64,000 bases of DNA from Caldilineae bacterium (GCA_020634625.1 JACKBJ010000002.1:186001-250000); one strand, 5' to 3'. Counted from the stretch's first letter, positions 1 through 8,701 are shown. Numbers and translations: made by a program. Notes: generated by a model from the letters alone, not told the origin.

Positions 1-310
1 CGAGATCCGGGTGATGCGCAACTTCAGCCGCGGACGCTTCTCGACCGCCAACGTCACCCTGTCGGTGGCCAGCAGCGACCTCGGCCGCGCGCTCGAGATC
101 CTCGAAGACCTCGGGCCCGCGGCGGCGGAGGCCTTGCCCGACCTGAACCTGCCCTGGCAGCTGATCAGCAAATCGGGCGAGCTGGGGACGCGGATGGAGC
201 TGACCCTCCTGGCCCGCACCCGCTTCGGGACCGGCGCGGAGCTTCGACCCCGGCTGATGGCCCTGGTGCACGAGCGGTTGAGCGCGGCGGGGATCGATTT
301 CGATGCCTGA
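1..310 (+). CDS. MscS-family mechanosensitive channel, C-terminal end (partial)
   Basis: The reading frame is open from the window edge (first full codon at 2) to TGA at 308-310, so only about the last 100 residues are seen. The segment has the pattern of the cytoplasmic C-terminal domain of small-conductance mechanosensitive channels: a basic 'RNFSRG' strand after the Sm-like domain, an alternating hydrophobic strand (NVTLSVASSD), a 'PWQLISKSG' segment and a closing helix ending in 'LSAAGIDFDA'. In this family the domain forms the cage below the pore that opens under membrane tension. An internal GTG/ATG at 11-16 is not a likely start because the fold would be cut. The stop overlaps the next start by 8 nt, implying translational coupling. 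A second, full-length channel of this family lies at 34669-35946. Family assignment from the C-terminus alone is fairly but not fully secure. Confidence 0.7.
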   Translation, partial: EIRVMRNFSRGRFSTANVTLSVASSDLGRALEILEDLGPAAAEALPDLNLPWQLISKSGELGTRMELTLLARTRFGTGAELRPRLMALVHERLSAAGIDFDA

Positions 311-902
311 GCGCGCGCCGAATCGGCGCTCGATCGGCTGCGCCCGCGGGCGGCGCGGCCGCGCGCTGGCCCTTGGCTGGGCGCTCGTCGCCGGACTGTT
401 GCTGGCGCCGGTCGGGCGGGGAACGACCCGGCCCCCATCGGCCGCGGCCCAGGCTTCGGTCCTGGACATCGACGTGACCGTGCGCGGCATCGCGCGGCTC
501 TACGCCGCCGAGATCGGCCTGCGCTTCGACCCGACGCAGGTGACGCCGGTCGACGCGATGCCGTCGCGGCCCGGGCTGCAGCTGGCGGCCGGCAGTGGCT
601 GGGGCGGCAGCCCCTTCACCCTGGTCAACGCGATCGATGCCGACGCGGGAACGGCCCGCTTCGCGGCGACCCTGCTCGCGCCCGCGCCGGCGCTGACCGG
701 TGACCGCGTGCTGGTCACCCTGCGTCTCAGCCCGCGCCGCCTGGAGCCAGAGGATGCCTGGGGGCTGACCGACGTCCGGCTCGTCGATCGACGGGGTCAG
801 GTCCTGGAGGCGGTCTGGGAGGGCGTCGAGATCCGTCCGGTCATCGCCTGGACCCGTCTGGAGCCCGGCGCCTTTCTGCCCTGGACGGCGTCGGGGCCCT
901 GA
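303..902 (+). CDS. Secreted cohesin-like domain protein with C-terminal FLPW tail
   Basis: 199 residues. A basic N-terminus is followed by a hydrophobic segment (about residues 20-37) that reads as a signal peptide or anchor. Residues about 50-180 look like a cohesin domain: 'YAAEIGLRFDPTQVTPVDA', a middle 'FTLVNAIDADAGTARFAATL' strand pair, then 'GDRVLVTLRLSP' and a final strand before 'VRLVDRRGQ'. Cohesins bind dockerins on partner proteins outside the cell, and a dockerin-bearing protein is encoded at 8781-10682. The chain ends in 'AFLPWTASGP', matching a short tail on three other exported proteins here. The ATG lies inside the end of the upstream channel gene (overlap ATGCCTGA), so expression is probably coupled. 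The cohesin call is by pattern only; the domain could be another immunoglobulin-like beta sandwich. Confidence 0.6.
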   Translation: MPERAPNRRSIGCARGRRGRALALGWALVAGLLLAPVGRGTTRPPSAAAQASVLDIDVTVRGIARLYAAEIGLRFDPTQVTPVDAMPSRPGLQLAAGSGWGGSPFTLVNAIDADAGTARFAATLLAPAPALTGDRVLVTLRLSPRRLEPEDAWGLTDVRLVDRRGQVLEAVWEGVEIRPVIAWTRLEPGAFLPWTASGP

Positions 903-920
903 GGGGGTCGGTCCCGCGGT

Positions 921-2084
921 TCACGGCAGCTTGCTTTGGGCAGCGCCGGGAGGCGGCGACGCCAGGTGCGCGGCGATCCGGGTCAGGCCGGCCCGCTCGG
1001 CCAGCGCATGGGCTTCGCTTCGGAGCAGGTCGCCGTGAGCGGCGTCCGAGCCCTGCTGCGCGAGGAGCCTGGCCTTGGCCGCCAGCAGATCGATGTGGTC
1101 GATCACGCTCGGCGCGTCCCCGTCGGCGATATGGCCGGCGCGTTCCCGCAGCGCAAGCGCCGCGTGATCCGGTAGGGCTCGCGCCAGGTAGAGCTCGACC
1201 CAGCGGATCCCGAGCCGAAGGCAGAGCGGCGGCGCATCGGGACCGAGCAGCGCCTCGGCGCGCTCGAGCAAGGACTCGACCTCGCGGACCGAGAAGCGCG
1301 GTCGGGCGACCTGCAGGCGGGCCTGGGTCACGGCCAGCCGAGGCAGCCAGAGGCGTTGCAGACCCAGGCGGACCGCGGTCTCGGCCGCGCGGTCCAAGTG
1401 CTGCTGCGCCGGCCGCGACTGCCCCAGCTCGACATAGATCCGCCCCAGCAGCTCGGCGCAGGACAGGTCCAGCATGTCGATGCGGCTTCGGGTCCCCCGG
1501 TGGGCCGGTCGATCCAGGAGCCCGAGCTGCGCCTCGGCCAGGTGGGCGCGGAAGATCGCCATCGAGTGATGGCCCCGCAGCATCAGGCATTCGGCCAGGC
1601 AGAGGCTGTAGCGGATGTAGGCCAGCGGATGGCTGCGTGGGCCGACCTGGCCCAAGCCGATCTCGCACATGCGCATCACCAGATCCGTGGCGTGGCGCAG
1701 CTCATCGGGATGCGGCGTCGACTGCGCTCGGGCGAGCAGGTCCTCGGCGACCGCGACGAGCGCCGTGCAGGCCTCCGCATCCGGGGTCCGGAGGGTGGCG
1801 GGCCTGGCGCGGTGCGCGGCGAGCATGTGCTCGAGCAGGTCGCCGCGCTCGGCGGCCGCGAGCGGAAGGTGTCGGGCGATGCGCCGCGCCAGCGCCGGGC
1901 TCGGCGAGCGCTCCTCGCCGGCTTCGTCCGACTGCGCCAGCAGGTAGCTCAGGTGCTGGGGCGTGATGTCCAGCTGCCTGGCGAAGCGACGCTTGCTGCC
2001 CGGCTTGTCGAGGCAGCGGTTGATGATGGCGATATAGGCGGCGCGGTGCGCCCGCAAGCTCTCGACGCGCATGCCCTTCTGCAT
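921..2084 (-). CDS. HTH-TPR transcriptional regulator
   Basis: 387 residues. The N-terminal 70 residues contain a helix-turn-helix ('RRFARQLDITPQHLSYLLAQ') of the Cro/XRE type. The rest is alpha-helical with repeated 34-residue TPR-like units ('LLGRIYVELGQSRPAQQHLDRA'), a layout typical of regulators that sense a peptide or protein partner. The ATG at 2084 follows a GGGGG Shine-Dalgarno at 5 nt; an in-frame ATG four codons later is the only alternative. It converges on the cohesin-like gene with an 18-nt gap and is divergent from the small secreted protein at 2249, its most obvious candidate target. A second TPR-type regulator lies 700 nt away at 2782-4500. Nothing in the sequence names the ligand. 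Confidence 0.65.
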   Translation of the reverse strand: MQKGMRVESLRAHRAAYIAIINRCLDKPGSKRRFARQLDITPQHLSYLLAQSDEAGEERSPSPALARRIARHLPLAAAERGDLLEHMLAAHRARPATLRTPDAEACTALVAVAEDLLARAQSTPHPDELRHATDLVMRMCEIGLGQVGPRSHPLAYIRYSLCLAECLMLRGHHSMAIFRAHLAEAQLGLLDRPAHRGTRSRIDMLDLSCAELLGRIYVELGQSRPAQQHLDRAAETAVRLGLQRLWLPRLAVTQARLQVARPRFSVREVESLLERAEALLGPDAPPLCLRLGIRWVELYLARALPDHAALALRERAGHIADGDAPSVIDHIDLLAAKARLLAQQGSDAAHGDLLRSEAHALAERAGLTRIAAHLASPPPGAAQSKLP

Positions 2085-2248
2085 GGTGACCCCCTATTCC
2101 TTCGACCGGCGCCGGCTCCGGCAAGACGGGCCTAATCCAAGCCGGCGCGCAATTAACCTCGTCTGACGGAGCGCATCGGTTAGCCTGGGCGCGCATGTAT
2201 CCGGCGCCATGCGGGCGCACGTGAACAGCCCAATGAGAGACCTCGACC

Positions 2249-2683
2249 ATGAAGCGCTCGATCCTGGCCAGTCTGTTGCTCCTCGCCGTCGCTCGGCACG
2301 CGGGTCCGCCCGTGTCGCGGGTGGCGCTTGCCGACAGTGATCCCTGCGCGGCGGTGGCCGGTCTGCCGGCGCCTCCCGGTGGCCATCCTCGACCCACCAT
2401 CGGCGGCCGCGTGACCGACGCGACCCTCGGCCTCGGCATCGAGGGCGTGTCGGTCGAGCTGCATCGATGCTCGGGAACCCGGTCCGTCCCGCTCGCCAAC
2501 ACGAAGACCGCCTCGGACGGCGTCTACGCCTTCGAGGGCCTGGCGTCGGGGGTGTACTACTTCATCGCTGTGCCCCTGTCGGGGCCGCTCACCGGCATGA
2601 CTCCGGCGAACGGTGTCGCGGCGCTCTCGGAACTCCTCGGGCTTGGAGAGAGCATCTCCGGTCTGGACTTCGCATTCGAGTGA
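2249..2683 (+). CDS. Small secreted protein with a carboxypeptidase-regulatory-like beta domain
   Basis: 144 residues. Residues 1-28 form a signal peptide (Lys-Arg, then a Leu/Ala core). Residues about 50-115 match the small transthyretin-like or SdrD-B-like fold found in secreted proteins: 'IGGRVTDATLGLGIEGVSVE' opening the domain and 'TASDGVYAFEGLASGVYYF' in the middle. Such domains are usually structural spacers, not enzymes. Two cysteines (in 'SDPCAAV' and 'HRCSG') could form a disulfide outside the cell. The ATG at 2249 has only a weak upstream GAGAG. The gene is followed at 2702-2736 by a good intrinsic terminator, so it is a single-gene unit. It is divergent from the HTH-TPR regulator. 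No enzymatic function can be assigned. Confidence 0.6.
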   Translation: MKRSILASLLLLAVARHAGPPVSRVALADSDPCAAVAGLPAPPGGHPRPTIGGRVTDATLGLGIEGVSVELHRCSGTRSVPLANTKTASDGVYAFEGLASGVYYFIAVPLSGPLTGMTPANGVAALSELLGLGESISGLDFAFE

Positions 2684-2701
2684 TGCCGTCGTAGACACCG
2701 A

Positions 2702-2736
2702 AGGGCGGTGGGGTGTCGGCCCCGCCGCCCTGTTTT
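2702..2736 (+). terminator. Intrinsic terminator of the small secreted protein gene
   Basis: A 12-bp stem (2702-2713 with 2720-2731, one G-T pair) encloses a 6-nt loop and is followed by GTTTT. It begins 18 nt after the stop at 2683. The T tract is on the + strand only, so it serves the rightward gene; the convergent BTAD regulator ends at 2782. Confidence 0.8.
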
Positions 2737-2781
2737 ACGTTCGACCCGGGTTCCGGTTACGTCTGCTTCCCGCCAAGGCAC

Positions 2782-4500
2782 CTAGGCCTTGGCGGGGCCC
2801 TCCAGCACGCGCTGCCAATGCGCGTCGTGCAGGGCGCGGTAGAGATCGCGGCTCATCGCGCGACTGCGTTCGGCAGCCTCGGCATCGCCGAGGTCCTGCA
2901 GCAGCGCCGAACGATAGAAGCTGACCTCGGCCACGCCGCGCATGTGTCCGATCGCACGGAAGGCGAGCTCGCTCTGCCGAAAGTGTTCGAGCGCCGCGTC
3001 GAGCTCGCCGGCCTGATGCGCCAGGTAGCCGCAGACCTCGAGGCAATAGGCATGGCCGGCGGGGTCGGCGACGTCCTGGTAGATCTCGAGCGCCTGCTTG
3101 GCCAGCGCTCGCGCTTCCGGCCAGCGCCCGAGGTTCTGATAGACGGTGCTGAGATCCACCCGCAAGCTGGCGATCGCCGCGCCGTCCTCGGAGGCGATCG
3201 CGATCTGTAGGGCTTCGTCGAGCAGGGTCTCGGCGCTGGGGTACCGGCCGAGCGCCATCTCGGTCAGCGCGGCGTTCTTGAGCGCGATGGCGGTCAGGGC
3301 CGAGCGGTTCAACCCGCGCAGCAGGGTCAGGCTCTCGGCGTGCCACTCGGCCGAGCGCGTGAGGTCTCGCTCGCGGAAGGCGATGACGCCGAGGCTGCCC
3401 AGGGCGCGCGCCAGCCACTCCCGGTTGCCGATCGTCTGCCAGATCCGCAACGCCGACTCGAGGCGTTCGCGAGCGATGCCCAGATCGTCCTGCTGCAAGG
3501 CCAGGATGCCCGAGCCGTGCAGCACCTTGGCGTACACCGCGCTCGTGCCGGGCTTGAGGGCGAGCAGCACGCGGTCCATGCACACACGCCCGCGATCGAC
3601 CTGCGGATGATCGACCCAGATCGGCCAGATCGCGCCCGCCAGACGAGCGACGGGATCCAGCTCCTCGGCGGCCAGGCCGAGCTCCATGCACTCGAGAATC
3701 GCCGTCAGGTTGGCCTCGATCACGCGCAGCCAGCGCTCGCGCTCGGGCCCCCAGATCTCGAGGCTGGCCTCTTCGACCAGGGTGACGTAGCCCGTCAAGC
3801 GGTCGCGCCAGCCCGGCGCCCGCGACGGGGGTTCCGCGACGGCCGGTGGGGGGGCCGGGCCGATGTCCGGGCGATCCTTCGCGTACGACGGCAGACGATC
3901 GGCGTCGATCGCCGGGGGCCGATCCGCGGTCGACCAGCCTGCCGGCGCCCGCGACGTCACCGCCTGTCCCGCGAACGCCAGCTCGACCACCGATTCGGTC
4001 TGCCGCAGGGCCGCGGCCTGCAGGGCGGCGAAGCGGCGGCGTTCGCGCACCGCCCATTCGTCGGTGAAGAGCGGCAGGAGGCCGATGCCGTAGACCTCGG
4101 CCAGCGATGCGCGGAGCGCTGGCGCTTGCGACGGCTCGCGCAGATCGCCGGCCCTGGCCAGCAGCGCGGCATGCGCCTGCACGTCGGTCGCGATCGACGG
4201 GTTGAGCTGGATCACGCCGCGCGGGCTCAGCACGGTCTCTTCCGGCATGCCCAGCTCGGCCAGCATCCGACGCAGGCGCACCAGCACCTCGGTCAGTCGG
4301 TTGGTGGCCAACGCCTCGGGCTTGCCGGGCCACAGCTCGGCCGCGATCTCGCTGCGGGCGACGGCCGCGCCGCCATGCACCACCAGGAGCGCAAGCAGCG
4401 CTTCCTGGCGCCGATTCTCGAAGCGGTGGGTGACGCGACCCTCGACCTCGACACGATAGGTGTCGAAGACGCAGATGCGCCAGGGATAACGATCCAGCAT
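2782..4500 (-). CDS. BTAD/SARP-like transcriptional regulator with TPR domain
   Basis: 572 residues from the chosen start. Residues about 5-80 form a winged-helix OmpR-type DNA-binding domain ('RICVFDTYRVEVEG' ... 'LWPGKPEALATNRL' ... 'LVRLRRMLAELG'), followed by a bacterial transcriptional activator domain (to about 180). After a Pro-rich linker come at least six TPR units, for example 'LARALGSLGVIAFRERDLTR'. There is no NB-ARC ATPase module, so it resembles short SARP-type activators plus TPR, not AfsR. The frame stays open to 4569, but that extension would run through paired CGTCAAG repeats (4529-4564) that look like an operator, so ATG at 4500 is preferred. The divergent neighbour is gcvT; whether the regulator acts on gcvT or on itself is unknown. 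Confidence 0.7.
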   Translation of the reverse strand: MLDRYPWRICVFDTYRVEVEGRVTHRFENRRQEALLALLVVHGGAAVARSEIAAELWPGKPEALATNRLTEVLVRLRRMLAELGMPEETVLSPRGVIQLNPSIATDVQAHAALLARAGDLREPSQAPALRASLAEVYGIGLLPLFTDEWAVRERRRFAALQAAALRQTESVVELAFAGQAVTSRAPAGWSTADRPPAIDADRLPSYAKDRPDIGPAPPPAVAEPPSRAPGWRDRLTGYVTLVEEASLEIWGPERERWLRVIEANLTAILECMELGLAAEELDPVARLAGAIWPIWVDHPQVDRGRVCMDRVLLALKPGTSAVYAKVLHGSGILALQQDDLGIARERLESALRIWQTIGNREWLARALGSLGVIAFRERDLTRSAEWHAESLTLLRGLNRSALTAIALKNAALTEMALGRYPSAETLLDEALQIAIASEDGAAIASLRVDLSTVYQNLGRWPEARALAKQALEIYQDVADPAGHAYCLEVCGYLAHQAGELDAALEHFRQSELAFRAIGHMRGVAEVSFYRSALLQDLGDAEAAERSRAMSRDLYRALHDAHWQRVLEGPAKA

Positions 4501-4528
4501 GGCAGTCCATCTCGCTCGGGCGCCGGCA

Positions 4529-4564
4529 CTTGACGACGCATAGGGCGCGTCAAGTCTCGTCAAG
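4529..4564. promoter_or_regulatory. Heptamer repeats between BTAD regulator and gcvT, possible operator
   Basis: CTTGACG at 4529-4535 is inverted with respect to CGTCAAG at 4548-4554, which is repeated exactly at 4558-4564, one helical turn (10 bp) further on. Phased heptamer direct repeats are the known binding pattern of SARP-type activators, and the regulator gene begins just left of them. Function is inferred. Confidence 0.45.
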
Positions 4565-4633
4565 AGCATACAGCAGGGACGCGTCGGGTGCGAATGGGTC
4601 TCGCCCTGCCTTTCGCGCGACGCCGGGCGGCGC

Positions 4634-4639
4634 TAGAAT
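4634..4639 (+). promoter_or_regulatory. Probable -10 element of gcvT (TAGAAT)
   Basis: CGC-TAGAAT-C, 64 nt upstream of the gcvT start. The same nine bases precede the Tag-like gene on the other strand (57880-57888). No convincing -35 is visible. Confidence 0.5.
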
Positions 4640-4703
4640 CCCACTCAGGCCGCGCTCGAAGCCGCGGCCCAGCGTCTCGACCGACCGCAGGAGGACCCAG
4701 CCC

Positions 4704-5810
4704 TTGAAGCGCACTCCGCTGTTCGAAGCCCATCTGGCGCTCGGTGCCCGCATGGTCGAGTTCGGTGGCTGGGAGATGCCGGTCTGGTACGCCGGCATCC
4801 AGGCCGAGCACAATGCCGTGCGCGAGCGCGTCGGCCTCTTCGACGTCAGCCACATGGGCGAGTTCGTGGTCTACGAGCGGGGCGCTACCGACTTCCTGCG
4901 CCGCGTCCTGAGCAACGATGTGGCCGAGCTGGCGCCGGGTCAGGCCCAGTACACCTTGATGCCCAACGCCGAGGGTGGCACCGTCGACGACCTGCTGGCC
5001 TATCGGCTGCCGGACGGCAAGAGCGGTCATCCGGTCTACCTTCTGGTGGTCAACGCCGGCAACCTCGAGAAGGATTGGGCCTGGCTGGCCTCGCAGCGCC
5101 GCGAGGGCGAGCCGGTCGGCCTGGACGACCACTCCGAGAGCAAGGGGCTGGTGGCGTTGCAGGGGCCGCGCGCCGCGATGGTGCTCAACGAGGTCTGCCG
5201 GCTGCCGATCTTCCACATGCCCTATTACGGCTTCGAGCGGGGCGAGGTGGCCGGCGTGCAGGCCCTGGTCTCGCGCACCGGCTATACGGGCGAGGACGGC
5301 TTCGAGATCATGACCGAGGCCGACGAGATCGAGGTCGTCTGGGATGCCCTGCTGGACGCTGGCGCGGCCCACGAGATCCAGCCCTGTGGCCTGGGCGCGC
5401 GCGACAGCCTGCGCATCGAGGCCAGCATGCCGCTCTACGGCCACGAGCTCGGCGACGACATCAGCGCCGTCGAGGCCGGTCTGGGCTACTTTCTCGAGCT
5501 GGACAAGCCCGAGCAGGTCGGCGGCGAGCGGCTGCGCCGCGAGAAGGTGGAGGGCCGGTCGCGCAAGCTGATCTGCTTCAAGATGACCGGCCGCGGCATC
5601 CCGCGCCAGGGCTATCCGATCCGCGTGGGCGGCGAGACCGTCGGCGCCGTGACCAGCGGCTTGCAGTCACCGACCCTGGGCGAAGCCATCGGCATGGGCT
5701 TCATCCCCGAGGCTGCGGCCAAGCTGGGCGATGCCATCGAGGTCGAGGTGCGCGGTCGTTCCGTGCCGGCCGAGGTCTGCCGGCGCCCCTTCTACAAGCG
5801 GCCGCACTGA
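4704..5810 (+). CDS. gcvT: Aminomethyltransferase (glycine cleavage system T protein)
   Basis: 368 residues. It transfers the methylene group of lipoyl-bound aminomethyl (on GcvH) to tetrahydrofolate, releasing ammonia; it acts in the cytoplasm in the glycine cleavage complex. The full family signature is present: 'VEFGGWEMPV', 'GLFDVSHMGE', 'SRTGYTGEDGFEI', 'GLGARDSLRIEASMPLYGHE' and the C-terminal 'VTSGLQSPTLGEAIGMGFI' barrel. The start is TTG at 4704, set by AGGAGG at 4689-4694 with a 9-nt spacer and by the N-terminus 'KRTPLFEAH', standard for the family. The upstream in-frame ATG at 4530 would add 58 low-complexity residues and span the promoter. gcvH and gcvP are not adjacent, so the gene is separated from its partners here. 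Confidence 0.95.
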   Translation: MKRTPLFEAHLALGARMVEFGGWEMPVWYAGIQAEHNAVRERVGLFDVSHMGEFVVYERGATDFLRRVLSNDVAELAPGQAQYTLMPNAEGGTVDDLLAYRLPDGKSGHPVYLLVVNAGNLEKDWAWLASQRREGEPVGLDDHSESKGLVALQGPRAAMVLNEVCRLPIFHMPYYGFERGEVAGVQALVSRTGYTGEDGFEIMTEADEIEVVWDALLDAGAAHEIQPCGLGARDSLRIEASMPLYGHELGDDISAVEAGLGYFLELDKPEQVGGERLRREKVEGRSRKLICFKMTGRGIPRQGYPIRVGGETVGAVTSGLQSPTLGEAIGMGFIPEAAAKLGDAIEVEVRGRSVPAEVCRRPFYKRPH

Positions 5811-5892
5811 ACGCCGACGGCTCGCGCGATCCCATGACCCCTCCGCCGCTTCGGACCGGCCGGCGGTCTCACTGCCTGGAGGATCGGGCGCG

Positions 5893-6537
5893 ATGATCGG
5901 GGGCCACGCGGCGACGCGCCTGGTCGGGCAGCGGGTTGCCTTGCGACCCTATTCCGAGGGCTTCGATGAGGCCGAGCTGCGCGCGCTCTACCGCTGGGCC
6001 CGAGACCCCGAGCTGCTCCGCCTGACCGGCGGGCTGCCGCTCGACCTGTCCTTCGCGCGCTTTCGCGAGGTCTTCCGGGACAAGCTGACCCGGCTCGACC
6101 CGACGCGCGAGCTGCTCTACGCGTTGCTGGACGAGCAGGGCCACCTGATCGGCCGCATCGGCCTCTTCGCCTTGGACCCGGCCGCCGGCAGCGCCGAGCT
6201 CGGGATCGTGCTCGGCGAGCGCGCCAGCTGGGGCCGTGCGCGCGGCCGCGAGGCCATCGGCCTGCTGGCGGGCCATGCCTTCGGCGAGCTGAAGCTGTCG
6301 CGCATCCTGCTGCACACCTATCCCGAGAACACGCGCGCCCAGCGGGCCTTCGCGGCCGCCGGCTTCCGAGAGACGCGCCGGTTGCGCCGCTTCTCGCTCG
6401 ACCGCGGCACGCATGACGAGATCGAGATGCAGCTGGTGCCGGCCGACCTCGAACGGGTCCAGTCGCTGGCCGCGCTGTTGCGCTGGCGTGAGTCCGAGTC
6501 CCGGCCGGACCGCGATGCCGCGGCCGGTGAGGGCTGA
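5893..6537 (+). CDS. GNAT-family N-acetyltransferase
   Basis: 214 residues. It resembles the RimJ/RimL-type branch, which moves an acetyl group from acetyl-CoA to an amine. Visible features are 'VALRPYSEGFDEAELRALYR' at the start, the acetyl-CoA loop region 'LGIVLGERASWGRARGREA' (a Q/R-x-x-G-x-G/A variant) and 'NTRAQRAFAAAGFRETRRLR', the typical beta6-alpha4 end of the fold. The start ATG at 5893 follows GGAGG (5878-5882) at 10 nt; earlier in-frame codons overlap gcvT and lack a site. It lies 82 nt downstream of gcvT and is probably co-transcribed. The substrate (protein, ribosomal N-terminus or small amine) cannot be told. Confidence 0.8.
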   Translation: MIGGHAATRLVGQRVALRPYSEGFDEAELRALYRWARDPELLRLTGGLPLDLSFARFREVFRDKLTRLDPTRELLYALLDEQGHLIGRIGLFALDPAAGSAELGIVLGERASWGRARGREAIGLLAGHAFGELKLSRILLHTYPENTRAQRAFAAAGFRETRRLRRFSLDRGTHDEIEMQLVPADLERVQSLAALLRWRESESRPDRDAAAGEG

Positions 6538-6553
6538 CCGGCCGCGCCGGTCA
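6535..6553. terminator. GC hairpin at the end of the GNAT gene
   Basis: Perfect 8-bp stem TGACCGGC/GCCGGTCA with a 3-nt loop; its left arm includes the stop codon. It sits between convergent genes. There is no T tract, so termination is inferred from position. Confidence 0.4.
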
Positions 6554-6603
6554 CCTCGCGTTGCGGCAGCCGAATCCGCGGCAGCCGTCGAGCGCGGACC
6601 GGT

Positions 6604-8541
6604 TCAGCGACGCCAGGCCTGTCCGAGCAGCGGCACGAAGACCCGCTGGCGCGGTTCGACCACCCGGTAGCGGGCCACGGCCGGCCGGCCGCCGGCCAGC
6701 CAGACCGTGATGTCGCGCTTGTCGGGATCCAGGCGGAGGGCGCGCACCCGCCGCGGCTCGATCGAGGCGCCGAGCGGCGACAGGATGTGGTACTCCCAGG
6801 TCAGGCCGTTCCAGTGCAGCAGGCCGTTGGCGTCCACCAGCACCCAGGCCGTCCCCGGCGCCGGCGAGTCGACGTCCAGCAGCCCGATGGCTTCGGGGAT
6901 CGGCAGCTCGACCGGCGTCCAGGTCTGCCCATCGAAGCGAAGCAGCCGATCGGCCTCGGTGCCGCTCCGCGCCCGCGCGATGGCCCAGCCCTCGTTGGCC
7001 GTGCTGACCACGAGGCGCGGCACCCAGTAGCCCTCGCCGATGGCCTGGGCGGTCCAGAGGCCGTCGGCCAGATGCAGGATCTCACCCTCGGCGCCGAACC
7101 AGCCCTCGGGCTCGACTCCGCCCCGGAGCATCGAGAAGGCGCCAAAGCGGGCGCTGAACGGCGCCCCTTCCACCTGCTGCCAGTCGCTGCCGTCCCAGCG
7201 GGCCACGACGTTGCTGCCCGTGAGCCAGGCCTCCTGCTCGGAGATGGCCTGCACCGCGTACAGATCCCAGGTCTTTTCGACCGGCCAGGCGCGCCAGGCC
7301 GCGCCGTCCCAGCGCCAGGCCAGGGCTTCGGGCGGGCTGCCCGGCGCGCTGCCGACCGCCCAGCCTTCGCGCTCGCTGGCCAGGTCGAGGTCGGTCACCC
7401 GCGTGCCAGCGGGCATGGCCTGGGCCAGCCGCCAAGGGCCGTCGCTGGCACCGACCATGCCGGCGCTGACGGCCAGGCCGCCGGCCCAGCCGAAGTCATC
7501 CGAAACGGCATCGAGCGCTTCGAGGGGATTGGCCTGCGGCCACAGGGATTCGGCGGCCTGGCCGTCTCGCACGCGCAGCACCTCGCCCTGCGTGCCCAGG
7601 GCGAAGAAGCCGTCTTGGCCCGGCGCCAGGCCGCTGACGACCGAGCCGGTCGGAAGCTCCACCGGCGACCAGTCGAGCGCGGCGTAGCGATAGACCTTTT
7701 CGCCGACCAGGACGTAGGCGGTCGATCCGCGCCAGACCGCGTCATGGTAGACGAGATCGTCCGGACCGGCCTCGCGCCAGACGCCGTCGGCGAGCTCCCA
7801 GGCGCCGGCGCCGAGGAAGAGCCCCCGGCCCTCGGCCGAGAATGCGATGGCCGCCGGGCGTCGAATCCGCGGTGCGGTGGCGTCGATCTGCCAGCCCGTG
7901 CCATCGTTGACCAGGACCTCGCCGCTGGCCGCCATGGCGTAGGCTCGCCCGCCTCCAGCGCTGGCCACCGCGCGGATATCGACCAGACGCAGCGCGTCGG
8001 GCACCGCCGTCGGTCGCCAGATGCCGCCGTCCCAGTAGAGGATGGTGCCGCGCGTGCCGGCCGCCCAGCCGTCGGCGGGCCCGGCGAGGTCGAGGCTGGA
8101 CAGGCTGCTGCCGGTCGGTGACGGGTAGCGCAGCCAGCTGGATCCGATCAGGCGAAAGATCGCTCCGCCGTCGCCGACCGCGAAGCCGGTCGAACCGACG
8201 ATCGCGATGCGCGAGAGGCTGACGTCGTTGACGATCTGAGCGCTGCGCCAGACCCCGGCCTCCCAGCGCACGAAGCTGGTCTGGTCCCGAGTGTCGCGGC
8301 CAGCCACGAAGGCGGAGCGATCGAGACCCCAGGCCGAATCGGCAGCCACGAGCGCCAGATCGTCGACCTGGCGAAAGCCACCGTAGAGCAGCTCCCAGCT
8401 CGGAACCCAATCGCCGCGTGGCAGCATGGCCTGGGCCCGGGCCACCGGGCCGCCCGAGCCTCCGAGGATCAAGGCCGCGGCGAGCGCGGTGGCCAGCCGC
8501 CCGGCCCGACCAGGCTGGGATCGACGCAGGGGTGTGAGCAT
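6604..8541 (-). CDS. Secreted beta-propeller-like repeat protein with C-terminal FVPLL tail
   Basis: 645 residues. A signal peptide (about residues 15-36, ending near 'ARAQA') is followed by many short repeats in which 'GWA' or 'GFAVG' strands alternate with 'WDG..W' strands ('GWAAGTRGTILYWDGGIWRP', 'AWLTGSNVVARWDGSDW'). This is the spacing of BNR/YCF48-like propeller blades in exported proteins. The chain ends in 'QRVFVPLLGQAWRR', one of four related tails in the window. The ATG at 8541 follows GGGAGG at 6 nt; the upstream in-frame ATG at 8580 lacks such a site. It is divergent from the dockerin protein at 8781. No catalytic residues are evident; a binding or structural surface role is likely. 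Confidence 0.65.
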   Translation of the reverse strand: MLTPLRRSQPGRAGRLATALAAALILGGSGGPVARAQAMLPRGDWVPSWELLYGGFRQVDDLALVAADSAWGLDRSAFVAGRDTRDQTSFVRWEAGVWRSAQIVNDVSLSRIAIVGSTGFAVGDGGAIFRLIGSSWLRYPSPTGSSLSSLDLAGPADGWAAGTRGTILYWDGGIWRPTAVPDALRLVDIRAVASAGGGRAYAMAASGEVLVNDGTGWQIDATAPRIRRPAAIAFSAEGRGLFLGAGAWELADGVWREAGPDDLVYHDAVWRGSTAYVLVGEKVYRYAALDWSPVELPTGSVVSGLAPGQDGFFALGTQGEVLRVRDGQAAESLWPQANPLEALDAVSDDFGWAGGLAVSAGMVGASDGPWRLAQAMPAGTRVTDLDLASEREGWAVGSAPGSPPEALAWRWDGAAWRAWPVEKTWDLYAVQAISEQEAWLTGSNVVARWDGSDWQQVEGAPFSARFGAFSMLRGGVEPEGWFGAEGEILHLADGLWTAQAIGEGYWVPRLVVSTANEGWAIARARSGTEADRLLRFDGQTWTPVELPIPEAIGLLDVDSPAPGTAWVLVDANGLLHWNGLTWEYHILSPLGASIEPRRVRALRLDPDKRDITVWLAGGRPAVARYRVVEPRQRVFVPLLGQAWRR

Positions 8542-8692
8542 TCGGAGCCTCCCGTGACGCGTGCCGAAGCGCCAGCGCATGATGCGGAAGCAGGGGTCGT
8601 CGAGTCAAGCCGAGCCCGAGCGTCCGCGCGGCCGATGGCGCTCCGGCATCGGCCGGCGTCGCAAATCGGTCGGATCGAGCATAGAACATTTG

Positions 8693-8701
8693 TGCTATAC
8701 T
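8693..8701 (+). promoter_or_regulatory. Extended -10 promoter (TGC-TATACT) for the dockerin gene
   Basis: TGC at 8693-8695 followed by TATACT at 8696-8701, then C. It lies 80 nt upstream of the ATG at 8781. No good -35 is seen, as expected of extended -10 promoters. Confidence 0.6.

Noticed and set aside
4530..4703. N-terminal extension of gcvT from ATG 4530
   Set aside because: It would read through the heptamer repeats and the -10 box; the TTG at 4704 has a perfect AGGAGG and gives the standard N-terminus.
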